Source: Aromatoleum toluclasticum ATCC 700605
GTDB lineage: Bacteria > Pseudomonadota > Gammaproteobacteria > Burkholderiales > Rhodocyclaceae
DNA: 64,000 bases
Direction: 5' to 3'
Assembly: GCF_000378245.1 (NCBI RefSeq)
Contig: NZ_KB899500.1
Location: 124,001 to 188,000, forward strand
Shown: in pieces, positions 45,227-53,792 of the stretch
Position numbering within the stretch: position 1 is the first letter of the stretch
Layout of the letters: each line of letters begins with the position of its first letter
Notes under the pieces: model-generated
What the model was told of the DNA's origin: nothing
The model's database searches: none
What the model saw: the letters and a program-made list of their open reading frames with translations, nothing else
Translations under genes and position numbers: made by a program

Positions 45227-46648
45227 TCAGGCGGCGGAAAGCGGTTCGTGCCGCACGGGAGCCGGAACCTCGCCGCCGTCGCCCGCCGGCAGGCGCGGCA
45301 GCGCCTCGAACCCGGCGCGTGCCGCAAGAATCCGCTCGCGCAGTTCCACGATCACCCGCGCCGTCCCTGCAAGGCTCTCGTCCGCCCGTCCCGCGAGCCC
45401 GGCATCCAGCCACAGGCTGCGAGTACGGTATTCGGTCAGGTCCCGACGCCGCGCGTCGAGCTCCGCAGCGTACGCATCGAGGCGTGCGACCAGCTCGTCG
45501 ACCTGTCGCGTGCGCGCGCCGACATGCGCCGGCCCGTAGCGGCGCTGCCGCGTGTGCGTCAGGCGCAACGCCTGCGCTCCGCCCTTGGCGTCGCCGATCT
45601 CGTCGGCAAGATCGCCTGCGGAGAAGCGCAGCCGGCCGCTCTCGTCGTAGTCGAGGTCGTTGGCGTTGCGCTCGGCCTGCAACTGCGCCTCGAAAGCCTC
45701 GACGATGCGCGTGACGCGCGGCGGTGCGAACGCCTCGCGCACGCCGAGCCGCGCGCACAACCAGTCACCCAGCGCGGCCTGGCGCGGCGCATCCGGCGCC
45801 GTGCACCAGGGCAGCAACAGCAGATCCCACAGCGACACGGCACTGCGCCCCTCGCTCGCGGCAGCGATACGCAGCAGGCGCGCCGCCTTCACCCAACGGC
45901 GGTCCGACACGTACACCTCTGCCGTGCCGAGATGCGCGCGCAACTCAGCGAACATCGCCGTCACGTCCGCAGGCAGCGCCACCTGCCCCGCCGCGGCATC
46001 AAGCACGGCGAGATCGGCAGCGCCCAGCGCCTCCGCATCCCCCGGCGCCTGCCAGGTCTGCGACGGATCGGCACCCAGCAGCGCAGTGAAGCCTTCCGCA
46101 CTCACCGGCGCGACCGTCACGCGCAGCAGGAAACGATCGAAAAAAGCCTCGGCGATCTCGTCCGCGGGCACCTCGTTCGTCGCACCGATCGCGCTGATCA
46201 ACGGACAGCGCTGCCGCCCCGCGCCGTTGTCGAACTCGCGCTCGTTGAGCAGCGTCAGCAAGGCATTGAGGATGGCACTATTGGCCTTGAAGACCTCGTC
46301 GATGAACGCGATCGACGCATCCGGCAGGAAACCCGCGGTATGCCGTTCGTAGCGATCCTGCTCGAGCGCCTGGATCGACAGCGGCCCGAACAGCTCTTCC
46401 GGCACCGAGAAGCGTGTCAGCAGCCGCTCGAAGTAGCGCGCGTCACGAAAGGCGAGATGCAGCCGGCGCGCGAGTTCGCTCTTCGCTGTGCCCGGTGGTC
46501 CGATCAGCAGCGTGTGTTCGCGGGCGAGCGCCGCGAGCAGCGCGAGGCGCACGACATGGGAACGCTCGACGAGGCCGCGCTCCAGCGTCGTGATGAGGCC
46601 GACGAGGCGGTCATGGAGATCCGGTACGGGTGGACGGTCGGAGGGCAT
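45227..46648 (-). CDS. MoxR-family AAA+ ATPase, RavA-like
   Basis: A 473-residue ATPase. Walker A is GPPGTAKS (residues 50-57), Walker B is IAFIDEVFKANSAILNALL near residue 115, and sensor 1 is IGATNEVP near residue 155. The C-terminal region contains helices that resemble the RavA insertion (LVARLDAYAAELDARRRDLT). Its VWA partner follows directly. The AAA+/VWA pair is expected to act as a chaperone or metal-insertion machine. Confidence 0.88.
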   Translation of the reverse strand: MPSDRPPVPDLHDRLVGLITTLERGLVERSHVVRLALLAALAREHTLLIGPPGTAKSELARRLHLAFRDARYFERLLTRFSVPEELFGPLSIQALEQDRYERHTAGFLPDASIAFIDEVFKANSAILNALLTLLNEREFDNGAGRQRCPLISAIGATNEVPADEIAEAFFDRFLLRVTVAPVSAEGFTALLGADPSQTWQAPGDAEALGAADLAVLDAAAGQVALPADVTAMFAELRAHLGTAEVYVSDRRWVKAARLLRIAAASEGRSAVSLWDLLLLPWCTAPDAPRQAALGDWLCARLGVREAFAPPRVTRIVEAFEAQLQAERNANDLDYDESGRLRFSAGDLADEIGDAKGGAQALRLTHTRQRRYGPAHVGARTRQVDELVARLDAYAAELDARRRDLTEYRTRSLWLDAGLAGRADESLAGTARVIVELRERILAARAGFEALPRLPAGDGGEVPAPVRHEPLSAA

Positions 46649-46712
46649 TCGGCGATCTTAGCGCGGCCCGCCGGCAAGGGAATTGATCCCTGCGAAAATT
46701 ACCCTGCCCGAT

Positions 46713-47618
46713 TCAATCGTCCTGCAACAGCTCGCGATGCACGCGCACGGCCGTGACCCGGGGCAGGATGATCCGCCCGCGAGCTTCCACGTTGGCACGC
46801 GTGAACGCAGCCCCCAGCAACAGGATCAGCGACGAGTAGTTCACCCACATCAGCAAGAGCACCAGGGAACCGGCCGCCCCATACGTCGACGCAGTCGCCG
46901 TCGTCGACAAGTAGAGCGCGATGAGACTGCGCCCCACTGCGAACAGCAGCGCGGTGACCATCGCGCCGAGCCACACGTCCCGCCAGCGCAGCACGACGTC
47001 CGGCAGCACGCGGAATATCGTCGCGAACAGCAGCGTCACGACGAACAGCGACACCCCCCAGTCGAGCCCGATCAACAGCGGGGGCGGAATCGGCACCCAA
47101 TCGCTCGCGAACTCGACCACCGCCCGCACCGCAACGCTCAGGAGCAGCGACACCAGCAGCACGAAACCGATCGCGAGCACGATCGTCATCGATAGCATGC
47201 GGTTCTTCACATAGATCACTATGCTGCTGCGCGTCGGCCGCGGCGCAACCGACCAGATCGAGTTCAGCGCCGTCTGCATCTGCCCGAACACCGTCGCCGC
47301 ACCGAACAGCATCGCGCCGAAGCCCGCCAGCGTCGGCAGGATACCGCTCTGCTTGATGCGGCTCGCCGCAACCGCCGTCTGCACTGCCTGGGCCGCCTGC
47401 GCGCCGATCGCAGCCTCCAGCTGCTGCGCCATTTGACCCTGAGCCGCGGATTCCCCGAGCACCAGGCCGACGATCGTCACGGCCACGATCACCACGGGGG
47501 CCACCGAAAACACCGTGAAGAAGGCCGGCGCCGCCGCGTGCACGAAGACCTGGGCATCCAGCCACAGGCGCACCGTCTTCTTCAACACCGTCATCCAGTA
47601 CTGCACCCAGCTCTTCAT
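46713..47618 (-). CDS. YihY/BrkB-family membrane protein
   Basis: A 301-residue inner-membrane protein with five or six helices (APAFFTVFSVAPVVIVAVTI, RMLSMTIVLAIGFVLLVSLL, LIGLDWGVSLFVVTLLFATI, LVLLLMWVNYSSLILLLGAA). This is the former 'ribonuclease BN' family, whose function is unknown; envelope and serum-resistance roles were proposed for BrkB. ATG at 47618 follows GGAGCC. It lies upstream of the RavA-like gene on the same strand. Confidence 0.8.
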   Translation of the reverse strand: MKSWVQYWMTVLKKTVRLWLDAQVFVHAAAPAFFTVFSVAPVVIVAVTIVGLVLGESAAQGQMAQQLEAAIGAQAAQAVQTAVAASRIKQSGILPTLAGFGAMLFGAATVFGQMQTALNSIWSVAPRPTRSSIVIYVKNRMLSMTIVLAIGFVLLVSLLLSVAVRAVVEFASDWVPIPPPLLIGLDWGVSLFVVTLLFATIFRVLPDVVLRWRDVWLGAMVTALLFAVGRSLIALYLSTTATASTYGAAGSLVLLLMWVNYSSLILLLGAAFTRANVEARGRIILPRVTAVRVHRELLQDD

Positions 47619-47687
47619 CGCCGCGGCTCCCGTCCGATGATCCCTTTTAGCCCATCCGGATAGAGCGGGCAAGCATTCCAAACCTCT

Positions 47688-48581
47688 TCAGGAGACGGAT
47701 TGCTCCGCGCCCGCGAGCAGGCTGCGGATCACCGGATGATCGACCTTGCGCTGCGCCGAGATCGCATAGAAATGCTCGACCACGTCCGGGCAACGCCCCA
47801 GCAGCGCGAGACCACGCGATCGCACGAACTCGTCCGACGACAGTTCGGGGGCCGGAAAGGCCCCGAGCCCGCTCTCGCCGAAAGTCGCCAGCAGCGCGCT
47901 GTCCTCGAACTCGCCGACGATGCGCGGGCGGATTCCATGACGCGCCAGCCAGTCGTCGAGGCGACTGCGCACCGCCGAATCCGTCGTCGGCAACAGCAAG
48001 GGAAGATCAGCGAGGCAGGCGGGAAAATCCTTCTCGACCTTCGCGGCGATGTCCGCCCGCACGTACCACGCGACGGACGACTTCCCCAAGCGGTGGCTGA
48101 ATACCCGCAGGTTCGGATTCGCCGGCGCAGGCCGGTCGGCAAGTACGACGTCAAGACGGTGCAGCGCCAGATCGGCGAGCAGGTCGTCGAAATCGCCCTC
48201 CTGGCACTGCAGGCGCAGGTTGGGCGTCTGTACGGCAGGCTGCAGGAGATGCCGCACCGCCGGTTTGGGCAATGCATCGGCAATACCCACAGCGAGACGC
48301 ACGCCCTGCGCGTTCGCCGCCTCCTGTACGGCCGCGGGCAGCGCCTCGCCCAGCTGGAAGATCTGCTCCGCGTAACGCACCGCTGTCGCTCCCGCCTCGG
48401 TCAACTCGATGCCGCGCCCCACCGAGCGGAACAGCGCGTACCCCAGGGAGCGTTCGAGTTCGCGCACCTGCGTGCTGACCGTCTGCACCGCCATATCGAG
48501 CCGCTCGGCCGCCCGCGCGATGCCCCCCTCCTTCGCAACGACCCAGAAATAATAAAGGTGACGGTAGTTGAGCGGCTGCAT
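47688..48581 (-). CDS. LysR-family regulator, NhaR-like
   Basis: A 297-residue regulator that starts MQPLNYRHLYYFWVVAKEGG, typical of NhaR-like activators of sodium/proton antiporters, with the recognition helix in RLDMAVQTVSTQVRELERSLG. The inducer domain follows. It diverges from the Tim44-like gene across an AT-rich region; no antiporter gene is in the window, so the target is unknown. Confidence 0.83.
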   Translation of the reverse strand: MQPLNYRHLYYFWVVAKEGGIARAAERLDMAVQTVSTQVRELERSLGYALFRSVGRGIELTEAGATAVRYAEQIFQLGEALPAAVQEAANAQGVRLAVGIADALPKPAVRHLLQPAVQTPNLRLQCQEGDFDDLLADLALHRLDVVLADRPAPANPNLRVFSHRLGKSSVAWYVRADIAAKVEKDFPACLADLPLLLPTTDSAVRSRLDDWLARHGIRPRIVGEFEDSALLATFGESGLGAFPAPELSSDEFVRSRGLALLGRCPDVVEHFYAISAQRKVDHPVIRSLLAGAEQSVS

Positions 48582-48752
48582 GATTACTTCCTTTTTTTCT
48601 GAATAAACGTACTTTAAATTCATCTTCATCGGAAGTCCAAGTTTCCGTATCCTTCGCGAGTCGTGTGCACCGCCCGGTGCGCCGGCCCGCTGGAACCCCC
48701 GCAAGGGCCGGCGGGACATGGAACTCAAATACCTAGAGGAGGCCCTGCACCT

Positions 48753-49616
48753 ATGAAACTCACCCGACTCCTGCTCACCGTCTGCGCGCTCGTACTGAGC
48801 GTCGGCCTGACGGCGAACGATGCGGAAGCCAAGCGTCTCGGCGGCGGCAAGTCGTTCGGCACGCAAAGCAGCACCGCGCAATCGTCGACGACCACCGCCC
48901 GCACGGCGAGCAGTCCGACCGCACCGACCGCCGCCGCGCCCGCGCAGACCCCCCGCAAGAACTCGTGGCTCGGCCCCATCGCCGGTCTGGCCGCTGGCCT
49001 GGGCCTGGCCGCCCTCGCCTCGCACCTCGGCATGGGCGAAGAGTTCGCCAACATGCTCATGATCGGACTGCTCGTCCTCGCCGCAGTTGCCGTCTTCCGC
49101 CTGCTGATGCGCAAACGCGCGCAGCAGCCTGCGATGCAGTACGCAGGCATGGGCGCAGGTGGCGGCAGCATTCCCATGCAGTCGCAAGCGCAACAGGTCT
49201 ACGGTAGCGCCGCGTCTGCCGCTGCTCCGGCAATCAATTCCCTGCCGGCAGGTTTCGATGCGGAAGGCTTCGCTCGCCAGGCAAAGGTGAATTTCATCCG
49301 CCTGCAGGCCGCCAACGACGCCGGAAACCTCGATGACCTGCGCGAATTCGTCACGCCCGAGATCTTCGGCGAATTGCAGATGCAGATTCGCGAGCGCGGC
49401 ACCGCCCCGCAGCAGACCGAAGTGATGGAACTCGACGCCGAGGTCGTCGAGTGCATCGAGGAAAACCGCCGCTACCGTGTCGCTGTCCGCTTCCGCGGCC
49501 TGATCCGCGAAGAGGCCGGCGCCGCTCCGGTCGACTTCGATGAATTCTGGCACCTCACCAAGCCGGTCGACGGCAACCAGGGCTGGCAGGTCGCGGGCAT
49601 CCAGCAACTGAACTAA
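48753..49616 (+). CDS. Tim44-like domain protein
   Basis: A 287-residue exported or membrane protein. Residues 1-27 are a signal peptide (LLLTVCALVLSVGL); 30-75 are Ser/Thr/Ala-rich low complexity; 77-125 contain two hydrophobic helices (IAGLAAGLGLAALASHLGM and MLMIGLLVLAAVAVFRLLM); residues 165-287 form a Tim44-like domain with LREFVTPEIFGELQMQI and VRFRGLIREEAG. The start follows AGAGGAGG. Its role is unknown in bacteria; a lipid- or protein-binding job in the envelope is plausible. A terminator follows. Confidence 0.85.
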   Translation: MKLTRLLLTVCALVLSVGLTANDAEAKRLGGGKSFGTQSSTAQSSTTTARTASSPTAPTAAAPAQTPRKNSWLGPIAGLAAGLGLAALASHLGMGEEFANMLMIGLLVLAAVAVFRLLMRKRAQQPAMQYAGMGAGGGSIPMQSQAQQVYGSAASAAAPAINSLPAGFDAEGFARQAKVNFIRLQAANDAGNLDDLREFVTPEIFGELQMQIRERGTAPQQTEVMELDAEVVECIEENRRYRVAVRFRGLIREEAGAAPVDFDEFWHLTKPVDGNQGWQVAGIQQLN

Positions 49617-49641
49617 AAAAAACCAACCCCCAGAGAGAAAA

Positions 49642-49669
49642 GGGCGACCGGCGCAAGCCGGCCGCCCTT
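49642..49669 (+). terminator. Terminator after the Tim44-like gene
   Basis: Arms gggcgaccggc and gccggccgccc (one mismatch) around the loop gcaa are followed by TTCTTC, a weak U-tract. The gene downstream on the opposite strand may use it as well. Confidence 0.7.
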
Positions 49670-49687
49670 CTTCATGGGCAACACGAT

Positions 49688-50245
49688 TCAGTCCTGCCTC
49701 TCGCCAAACCTGATCTCGCCTGCCTTGTCCGGGTGCTTGCCCCGCCGGCTCGCATAGAAATCGCGGATCGTCTCAAGATCGCATTCCGCATCGCCGCTGA
49801 GCGTGACCCACGCCCCGATGCCCACCTCGCGGCGACCGTAGTCGATATACGCAAGCCCGAGCGGAACGCCCGCCTGTACCGCCAGGTGATAGAAGCCGGA
49901 TTTGAGCTGCGGCACATGCCCGCGGGTTCCCTCGGGCGCGATCGCGATCAGGAGGCGCTCCGACTCTGCATAGCGACGCACCAACTGCCCGATGAATCCC
50001 GTGCTCACCCGCCGATTCACCGGAATGCCGCCCAGCCAGCGGAAGACCGCCCCGAACGGCGGGCGAAAGAGCGAATCCTTCGCCACGAAGGAAATCTTCA
50101 GCCCGGACGCCGATCGCGTCAGCACCCCGAGCGGAAAATCCCAGTTGGACGTGTGCGGATACACCATCACGACGCCTTTCGGGCCGGGTGGCGGCACAAT
50201 GACCAGGCGCCAGCCAGCCAGACGCAACAACAGCCGCGCCAGCAT
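49688..50245 (-). CDS. PlsC-like 1-acylglycerol-phosphate acyltransferase family protein
   Basis: A 185-residue acyltransferase. The catalytic HTSNWD (HX4D) is near residue 37, and the substrate-binding motif PEGTRG near residue 115. It is shorter than PlsC of the main pathway and belongs to the small membrane-associated branch, which may acylate a lysophospholipid or ornithine lipid. The ATG at 50245 follows a run of G that can serve as a ribosome-binding site; the much longer upstream frame has no family similarity and runs over the tRNA gene. Confidence 0.78.
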   Translation of the reverse strand: MLARLLLRLAGWRLVIVPPPGPKGVVMVYPHTSNWDFPLGVLTRSASGLKISFVAKDSLFRPPFGAVFRWLGGIPVNRRVSTGFIGQLVRRYAESERLLIAIAPEGTRGHVPQLKSGFYHLAVQAGVPLGLAYIDYGRREVGIGAWVTLSGDAECDLETIRDFYASRRGKHPDKAGEIRFGERQD

Positions 50246-50426
50246 CGAATACCCCCCCAAAAGTATGCGAGACGTCTGAATCCACGGGCTAATCACGCCC
50301 CCTTCAGAGCAAGGGGCACTATCCGATAATTGCCTCGGCGAAACAACCTGCGGAGGCCGCAGAGAAGATTTCCGAAGAAAGTTCTTGCGCATCCACGTGA
50401 AGTTGGCTATAGTTCTGTTTCTCCGA

Positions 50427-50504
<78 letters not shown>

Positions 50505-50509
50505 ACAAA

Positions 50510-50540
50510 ACTAGGGCCTGCACATCGTGCAGGCCCTAGT
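50510..50540. terminator. Strong hairpin terminator after tRNA-fMet
   Basis: Perfect 14-base arms (actagggcctgcac and its complement) around ATC, followed by CGTTT. The convergent ADP-ribosylglycohydrolase gene ends 46 bases away. Confidence 0.88.
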
Positions 50541-50585
50541 CGTTTCTGGCGTCGGCGCAATGTCGTGCAATGCCCGCTCGCTCCC

Positions 50586-51662
50586 CTACACGAGCTGCGC
50601 AGCGAGGCTCCGCGCGAGCCGCTGGAGTTCGTCTGCATCCTCAAGGCCGACGAGGAAGCGGCTCGGGATGCCTGACAGTCCGCATTGCGCGCCCACCAAG
50701 GCACCGGTGAGCATCGCCCTGGCCTCGTTCTGACCACCGCCGTTGATCGCGTGCAGCACGGCCGACTCGAAGTCATTGCGGAAGCGTGCCGCAAGATAGT
50801 AGGCCGCCGGCAACACATGGTAGGCCGCGCACGGCATCCCGTAGACGAGCGACACCTTCCACGCGGGTTCGATACGGATGTCGGGGTCGGCGGCGGCCCT
50901 GGCGATGTACGAAGGGGTCAGCAACGCGTCGGGGGATGCAAAGCGTCCCGCGTGCGAGGGCTCGGCTACGTCCCGACGCGGGACGTCGAGTTTTCCGGTC
51001 GTGACCGCATGGAATGGCAGGTCGCCCGATTTGACCAGGTGCATGAGCTTTCCGGAGAGATGGGCGTCGAGTTTCTCGCCCTGCACCAGAAGGCCGAGGA
51101 CGGCTCCGTACGCCACGGTCAGCGAAACGATCAGTTCGTCACTTTGGGTGAGGCGCGTATTGCGGGCAATCACGTCGGCGAGCCGGTGCGGTATGAATGC
51201 GTAGCGCACGGCGAGCACCAGCGAGCGCTCGATCGCTTCGGTGGTGTCGGCGTGACTGCCGCTCTGCGACCACGACAGACCCTGCTTTACCCGGCGCCGC
51301 CAGGCTTCGCGGATCGACTGACTGGTGTAGCCGCCAGGCCCGAACATCGGGGTGCCGTCGAGCCCGGGAAAGAGCTCTTCGTCCATGCGACGGCAGAAAT
51401 CCGCTTCATCGTATTCGCCACACTCCACGATGGACTGGAGCAGCATTTTCAGGATCAGTCCGGCTTGCGACAGTTGCCCCGCTGCCATCCCTTCGTGGTA
51501 ACGCCCGGGCTTGGGAGTTGTGTAGCCGGTGATCCAGTCGCCGTAGTCGCGGCGCAGTTCGTCGAGATCGTAGTACCAGTGGGGGCCGAGCCCGAGCGCG
51601 TCACCGATGAAGGCGCCGAGTATGGCGCCGGCGGAGCGGTCTTGCGTCGGGGGGAGTGTCAT
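50586..51662 (-). CDS. ADP-ribosylglycohydrolase-family protein lacking the usual metal-binding motifs
   Basis: 358 residues with the family's N-terminal LGAFIGDALGLGPHW and a C-terminal region ESAVLHAINGGGQNEARAML. Active members bind two magnesium ions through TDDT- and GGDTD-type motifs. Here the corresponding stretches are GQLSQAG and GGGQNEA, so these aspartates are missing. The protein resembles the J1-crystallin-like branch and may not hydrolyse ADP-ribose. The ATG at 51662 has GGAAGGGAC upstream. Confidence 0.82.
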   Translation of the reverse strand: MTLPPTQDRSAGAILGAFIGDALGLGPHWYYDLDELRRDYGDWITGYTTPKPGRYHEGMAAGQLSQAGLILKMLLQSIVECGEYDEADFCRRMDEELFPGLDGTPMFGPGGYTSQSIREAWRRRVKQGLSWSQSGSHADTTEAIERSLVLAVRYAFIPHRLADVIARNTRLTQSDELIVSLTVAYGAVLGLLVQGEKLDAHLSGKLMHLVKSGDLPFHAVTTGKLDVPRRDVAEPSHAGRFASPDALLTPSYIARAAADPDIRIEPAWKVSLVYGMPCAAYHVLPAAYYLAARFRNDFESAVLHAINGGGQNEARAMLTGALVGAQCGLSGIPSRFLVGLEDADELQRLARSLAAQLV

Positions 51663-52014
51663 TGCGTGTCCCTTCCTGCGGCGATCATCGACGAGGCTTT
51701 GGACGCACGGGCGAGTCGGCTGTTCCCGCGACCGTTTCCTTCGGCAAGCCCCCCAATGCGCAGGGCGGACTGCGCCGCGGCTGCGGGGGGCGTCACAATC
51801 GGCATGGCGGCCGAACGCTTCACTTCCAAATCGAGGGAACGGTGTTTCATCGGGACTGGCAGGCACGCTCCCGATCCGCCACCCTTATGCACAGGCTTTT
51901 CCACAGAACGCGTGGATAAAATCACTGCGACTGCCTATGCATTGGTTCCGGATATAGACTGCACCGCAGACCGCTCATTCGGAATATCTCCGTTCCCACA
52001 GAAGGGCCCCACCC
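51663..52014. other. Gene-free region between the ADP-ribosylglycohydrolase-like gene and the PLP-enzyme gene
   Basis: No convincing gene: short frames on both strands lack family features. It holds a cluster of three DnaA-box-like sequences (51885-51919) and probably the promoters for both divergent genes. Confidence 0.6.
51885..51919. promoter_or_regulatory. Cluster of three DnaA-box-like sequences
   Basis: TTATGCACA (51885-51893), TTTTCCACA (51897-51905) and an inverted TTATCCACG (51911-51919) lie within 35 bases. The consensus is TTATNCACA. There are no replication genes nearby. Confidence 0.5.
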
Positions 52015-53196
52015 ATGAATCATCTACGCACCCGAGCCGTTCATGCCGGGCAGAAGCCCGATCCGGCGAGCGGCGCGATTGCCACGCCGATCAACCAGAC
52101 GTCCGCCTTCGCCTACGGCACGCTGGAGAACGGTGCCTCGATTTTTGCCGGAGAGGCCGAGGGCTATCGCTACAGCCGTTTCGCCAATCCCACGGTCAAG
52201 GCGCTGGAAGACAAGATTGCCGACCTGGAAGGCGCCGAAACGGCCGTCGCATTCAGCAGCGGCACGGCGGCGGTGTCGTCGGTGTTGCTGTCGCTACTCG
52301 CGCCGGGCGACGAGATCGTCTTCCTCGGACCTCTCTATGGCGGAACGGAAAGCCTGTTCAACGCCTTCGGCGGGCGCTTCGGCATCCGAGTCGTCGACGC
52401 GGCGGAGCGCGGGCTCGAAGCGAGCCTCTCACCCGCCACGCGCCTGATCTGGGTCGAGACGCTGACCAACCCGACGCTGCACCTGCACGACCTCGCAGCC
52501 GTTGCCGCGCTTGCGCGGGTGCGCGGCATCACGACGGTCGCCGACAACACTTTCTGCTCGCCGTGCCTGACCCGTCCGCTCGAACATGGCATCGATCTGG
52601 TCATGCATTCGATGACGAAATACCTTGGCGGGCACGGCGATAGCACCGGCGGGGTCCTGGCCGGCGCAGAACGGCTGATCGCGCCGGTGCGCGCGACCGG
52701 TCTGGGGCACGTCGGCGGCAATCTTGCTCCGCAGGAGGCCTTCCTGATCCTGCGCGGCGTGAAGACCCTGCCCCTTCGCATGGCGGCGCATTGCGAGGGC
52801 GCAGCCGAAGTCGCGGCCTTCCTGTCGCACCACCCCGCGGTCGCCGCGACCCACTATCCCGGCCTGGTTGGCCATCCGCAGCATGCGCTGGCCCGGAGGC
52901 AGATGGAAGGCGGATACGGCGGCATCGTTTCGTTCGAACTGGCGCGAGGCACCCGGCGGGCGGCGGCGGCCCTGCTGGACAACCTGGCCTTGTTCACGCA
53001 GGCCGTGTCGCTGGGCGATGTCGACAGCCTCGCCTGCCATCCCGCGAGCACCACGCACAGCTTCATCTCGCCCGAAGCCCGGGCGCGCAGCGGAATCGGC
53101 GAGGGCTTGATTCGCCTCAGCGTGGGGATCGAGCATCCGCAGGACCTGACCGCCGACCTGCGCGCAGCACTCGCCGCGAGCGCCGCGGCTGCGTGA
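52015..53196 (+). CDS. Cystathionine gamma-synthase/methionine gamma-lyase-family PLP enzyme
   Basis: A 393-residue Cys/Met-metabolism enzyme. The PLP-binding lysine is in HSMTKYLGGHGDSTGG near residue 205; other family marks are GYRYSRFANPTVKALEDKIA, FSSGTAAVSSVL and PAATTHSF-like HPASTTHSFI near the C-terminus. The sequence alone does not tell whether it makes cystathionine, breaks down methionine, or sulfhydrylates a homoserine ester. Upstream is the DnaA-box cluster. Confidence 0.88.
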   Translation: MNHLRTRAVHAGQKPDPASGAIATPINQTSAFAYGTLENGASIFAGEAEGYRYSRFANPTVKALEDKIADLEGAETAVAFSSGTAAVSSVLLSLLAPGDEIVFLGPLYGGTESLFNAFGGRFGIRVVDAAERGLEASLSPATRLIWVETLTNPTLHLHDLAAVAALARVRGITTVADNTFCSPCLTRPLEHGIDLVMHSMTKYLGGHGDSTGGVLAGAERLIAPVRATGLGHVGGNLAPQEAFLILRGVKTLPLRMAAHCEGAAEVAAFLSHHPAVAATHYPGLVGHPQHALARRQMEGGYGGIVSFELARGTRRAAAALLDNLALFTQAVSLGDVDSLACHPASTTHSFISPEARARSGIGEGLIRLSVGIEHPQDLTADLRAALAASAAAA

Positions 53197-53257
53197 CCGG
53201 GCCCGAATCCGGCATCGCGGCCAGGACTGTTCGCCGGTTCAACCTGCGGGCTGCGGA

Positions 53258-53761
53258 TTATTCTAGCTTCCGGTCTTCGCGCTTGGCTGCCTCCATCGCC
53301 TCGGGCTCCAGCTCTTCGGCGTGGCAGTTGAGGCGGATGAACACGCCCCAGCCGGCAAGGAGAAGCCCTACGGCGGCAACGATCCCCGCGGCATACACCA
53401 GATGCGCCGGATCCTCGTTCGCGCCCTTGAACGTCGCAACAAGTCCTTCGATGGCGAGAGCGACGACCACGACCACCATGAAGCGCGACAGGAACCGCCG
53501 AACGCGTGTCGGGCCGCTGATATGGGCGTCACGGATGACCTCCTCTTCGGAGATGGTCTGCGCGATCTGGAGTGCAACAACCGCTGCAGCCAACAAACCC
53601 ATCGCTTCGATGACCCCCTGCGCGGCGATCCGGTCCAACCCCGTGGCGATGGCTATGACGCCAATGTGCCCGGCAATCACGATGAGCACGAGCGCGGCGC
53701 AGGCGAACAGCAGCGCCATCAGACCGTGAACGATCGAGAACAGCCGTATGAGCGTTTTCAA
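53258..53761 (-). CDS. Unknown four-helix membrane protein
   Basis: A 167-residue protein with four predicted helices (LFSIVHGLMALLFACAALVL, VIEAMGLLAAAVVALQIAQ, FMVVVVVALAIEGLVATF, HLVYAAGIVAAVGLLLAGW) and a hydrophilic, Glu-rich C-terminus. TTG at 53761 is chosen because it precedes the first helix and is preceded by AGAGGATCC. I do not recognise the family. Downstream of the PA2778-like gene on the same strand, probably in the same operon. Confidence 0.6.
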   Translation of the reverse strand: MKTLIRLFSIVHGLMALLFACAALVLIVIAGHIGVIAIATGLDRIAAQGVIEAMGLLAAAVVALQIAQTISEEEVIRDAHISGPTRVRRFLSRFMVVVVVALAIEGLVATFKGANEDPAHLVYAAGIVAAVGLLLAGWGVFIRLNCHAEELEPEAMEAAKREDRKLE

Positions 53762-53792
53762 TGGCGGATCCTCTTGGAGGGACGCCGGACCG

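Noticed and set aside
51656-51919. 87-codon plus-strand frame in the gene-free region
   Set aside because: It has no recognised motif and runs over the DnaA-box cluster.
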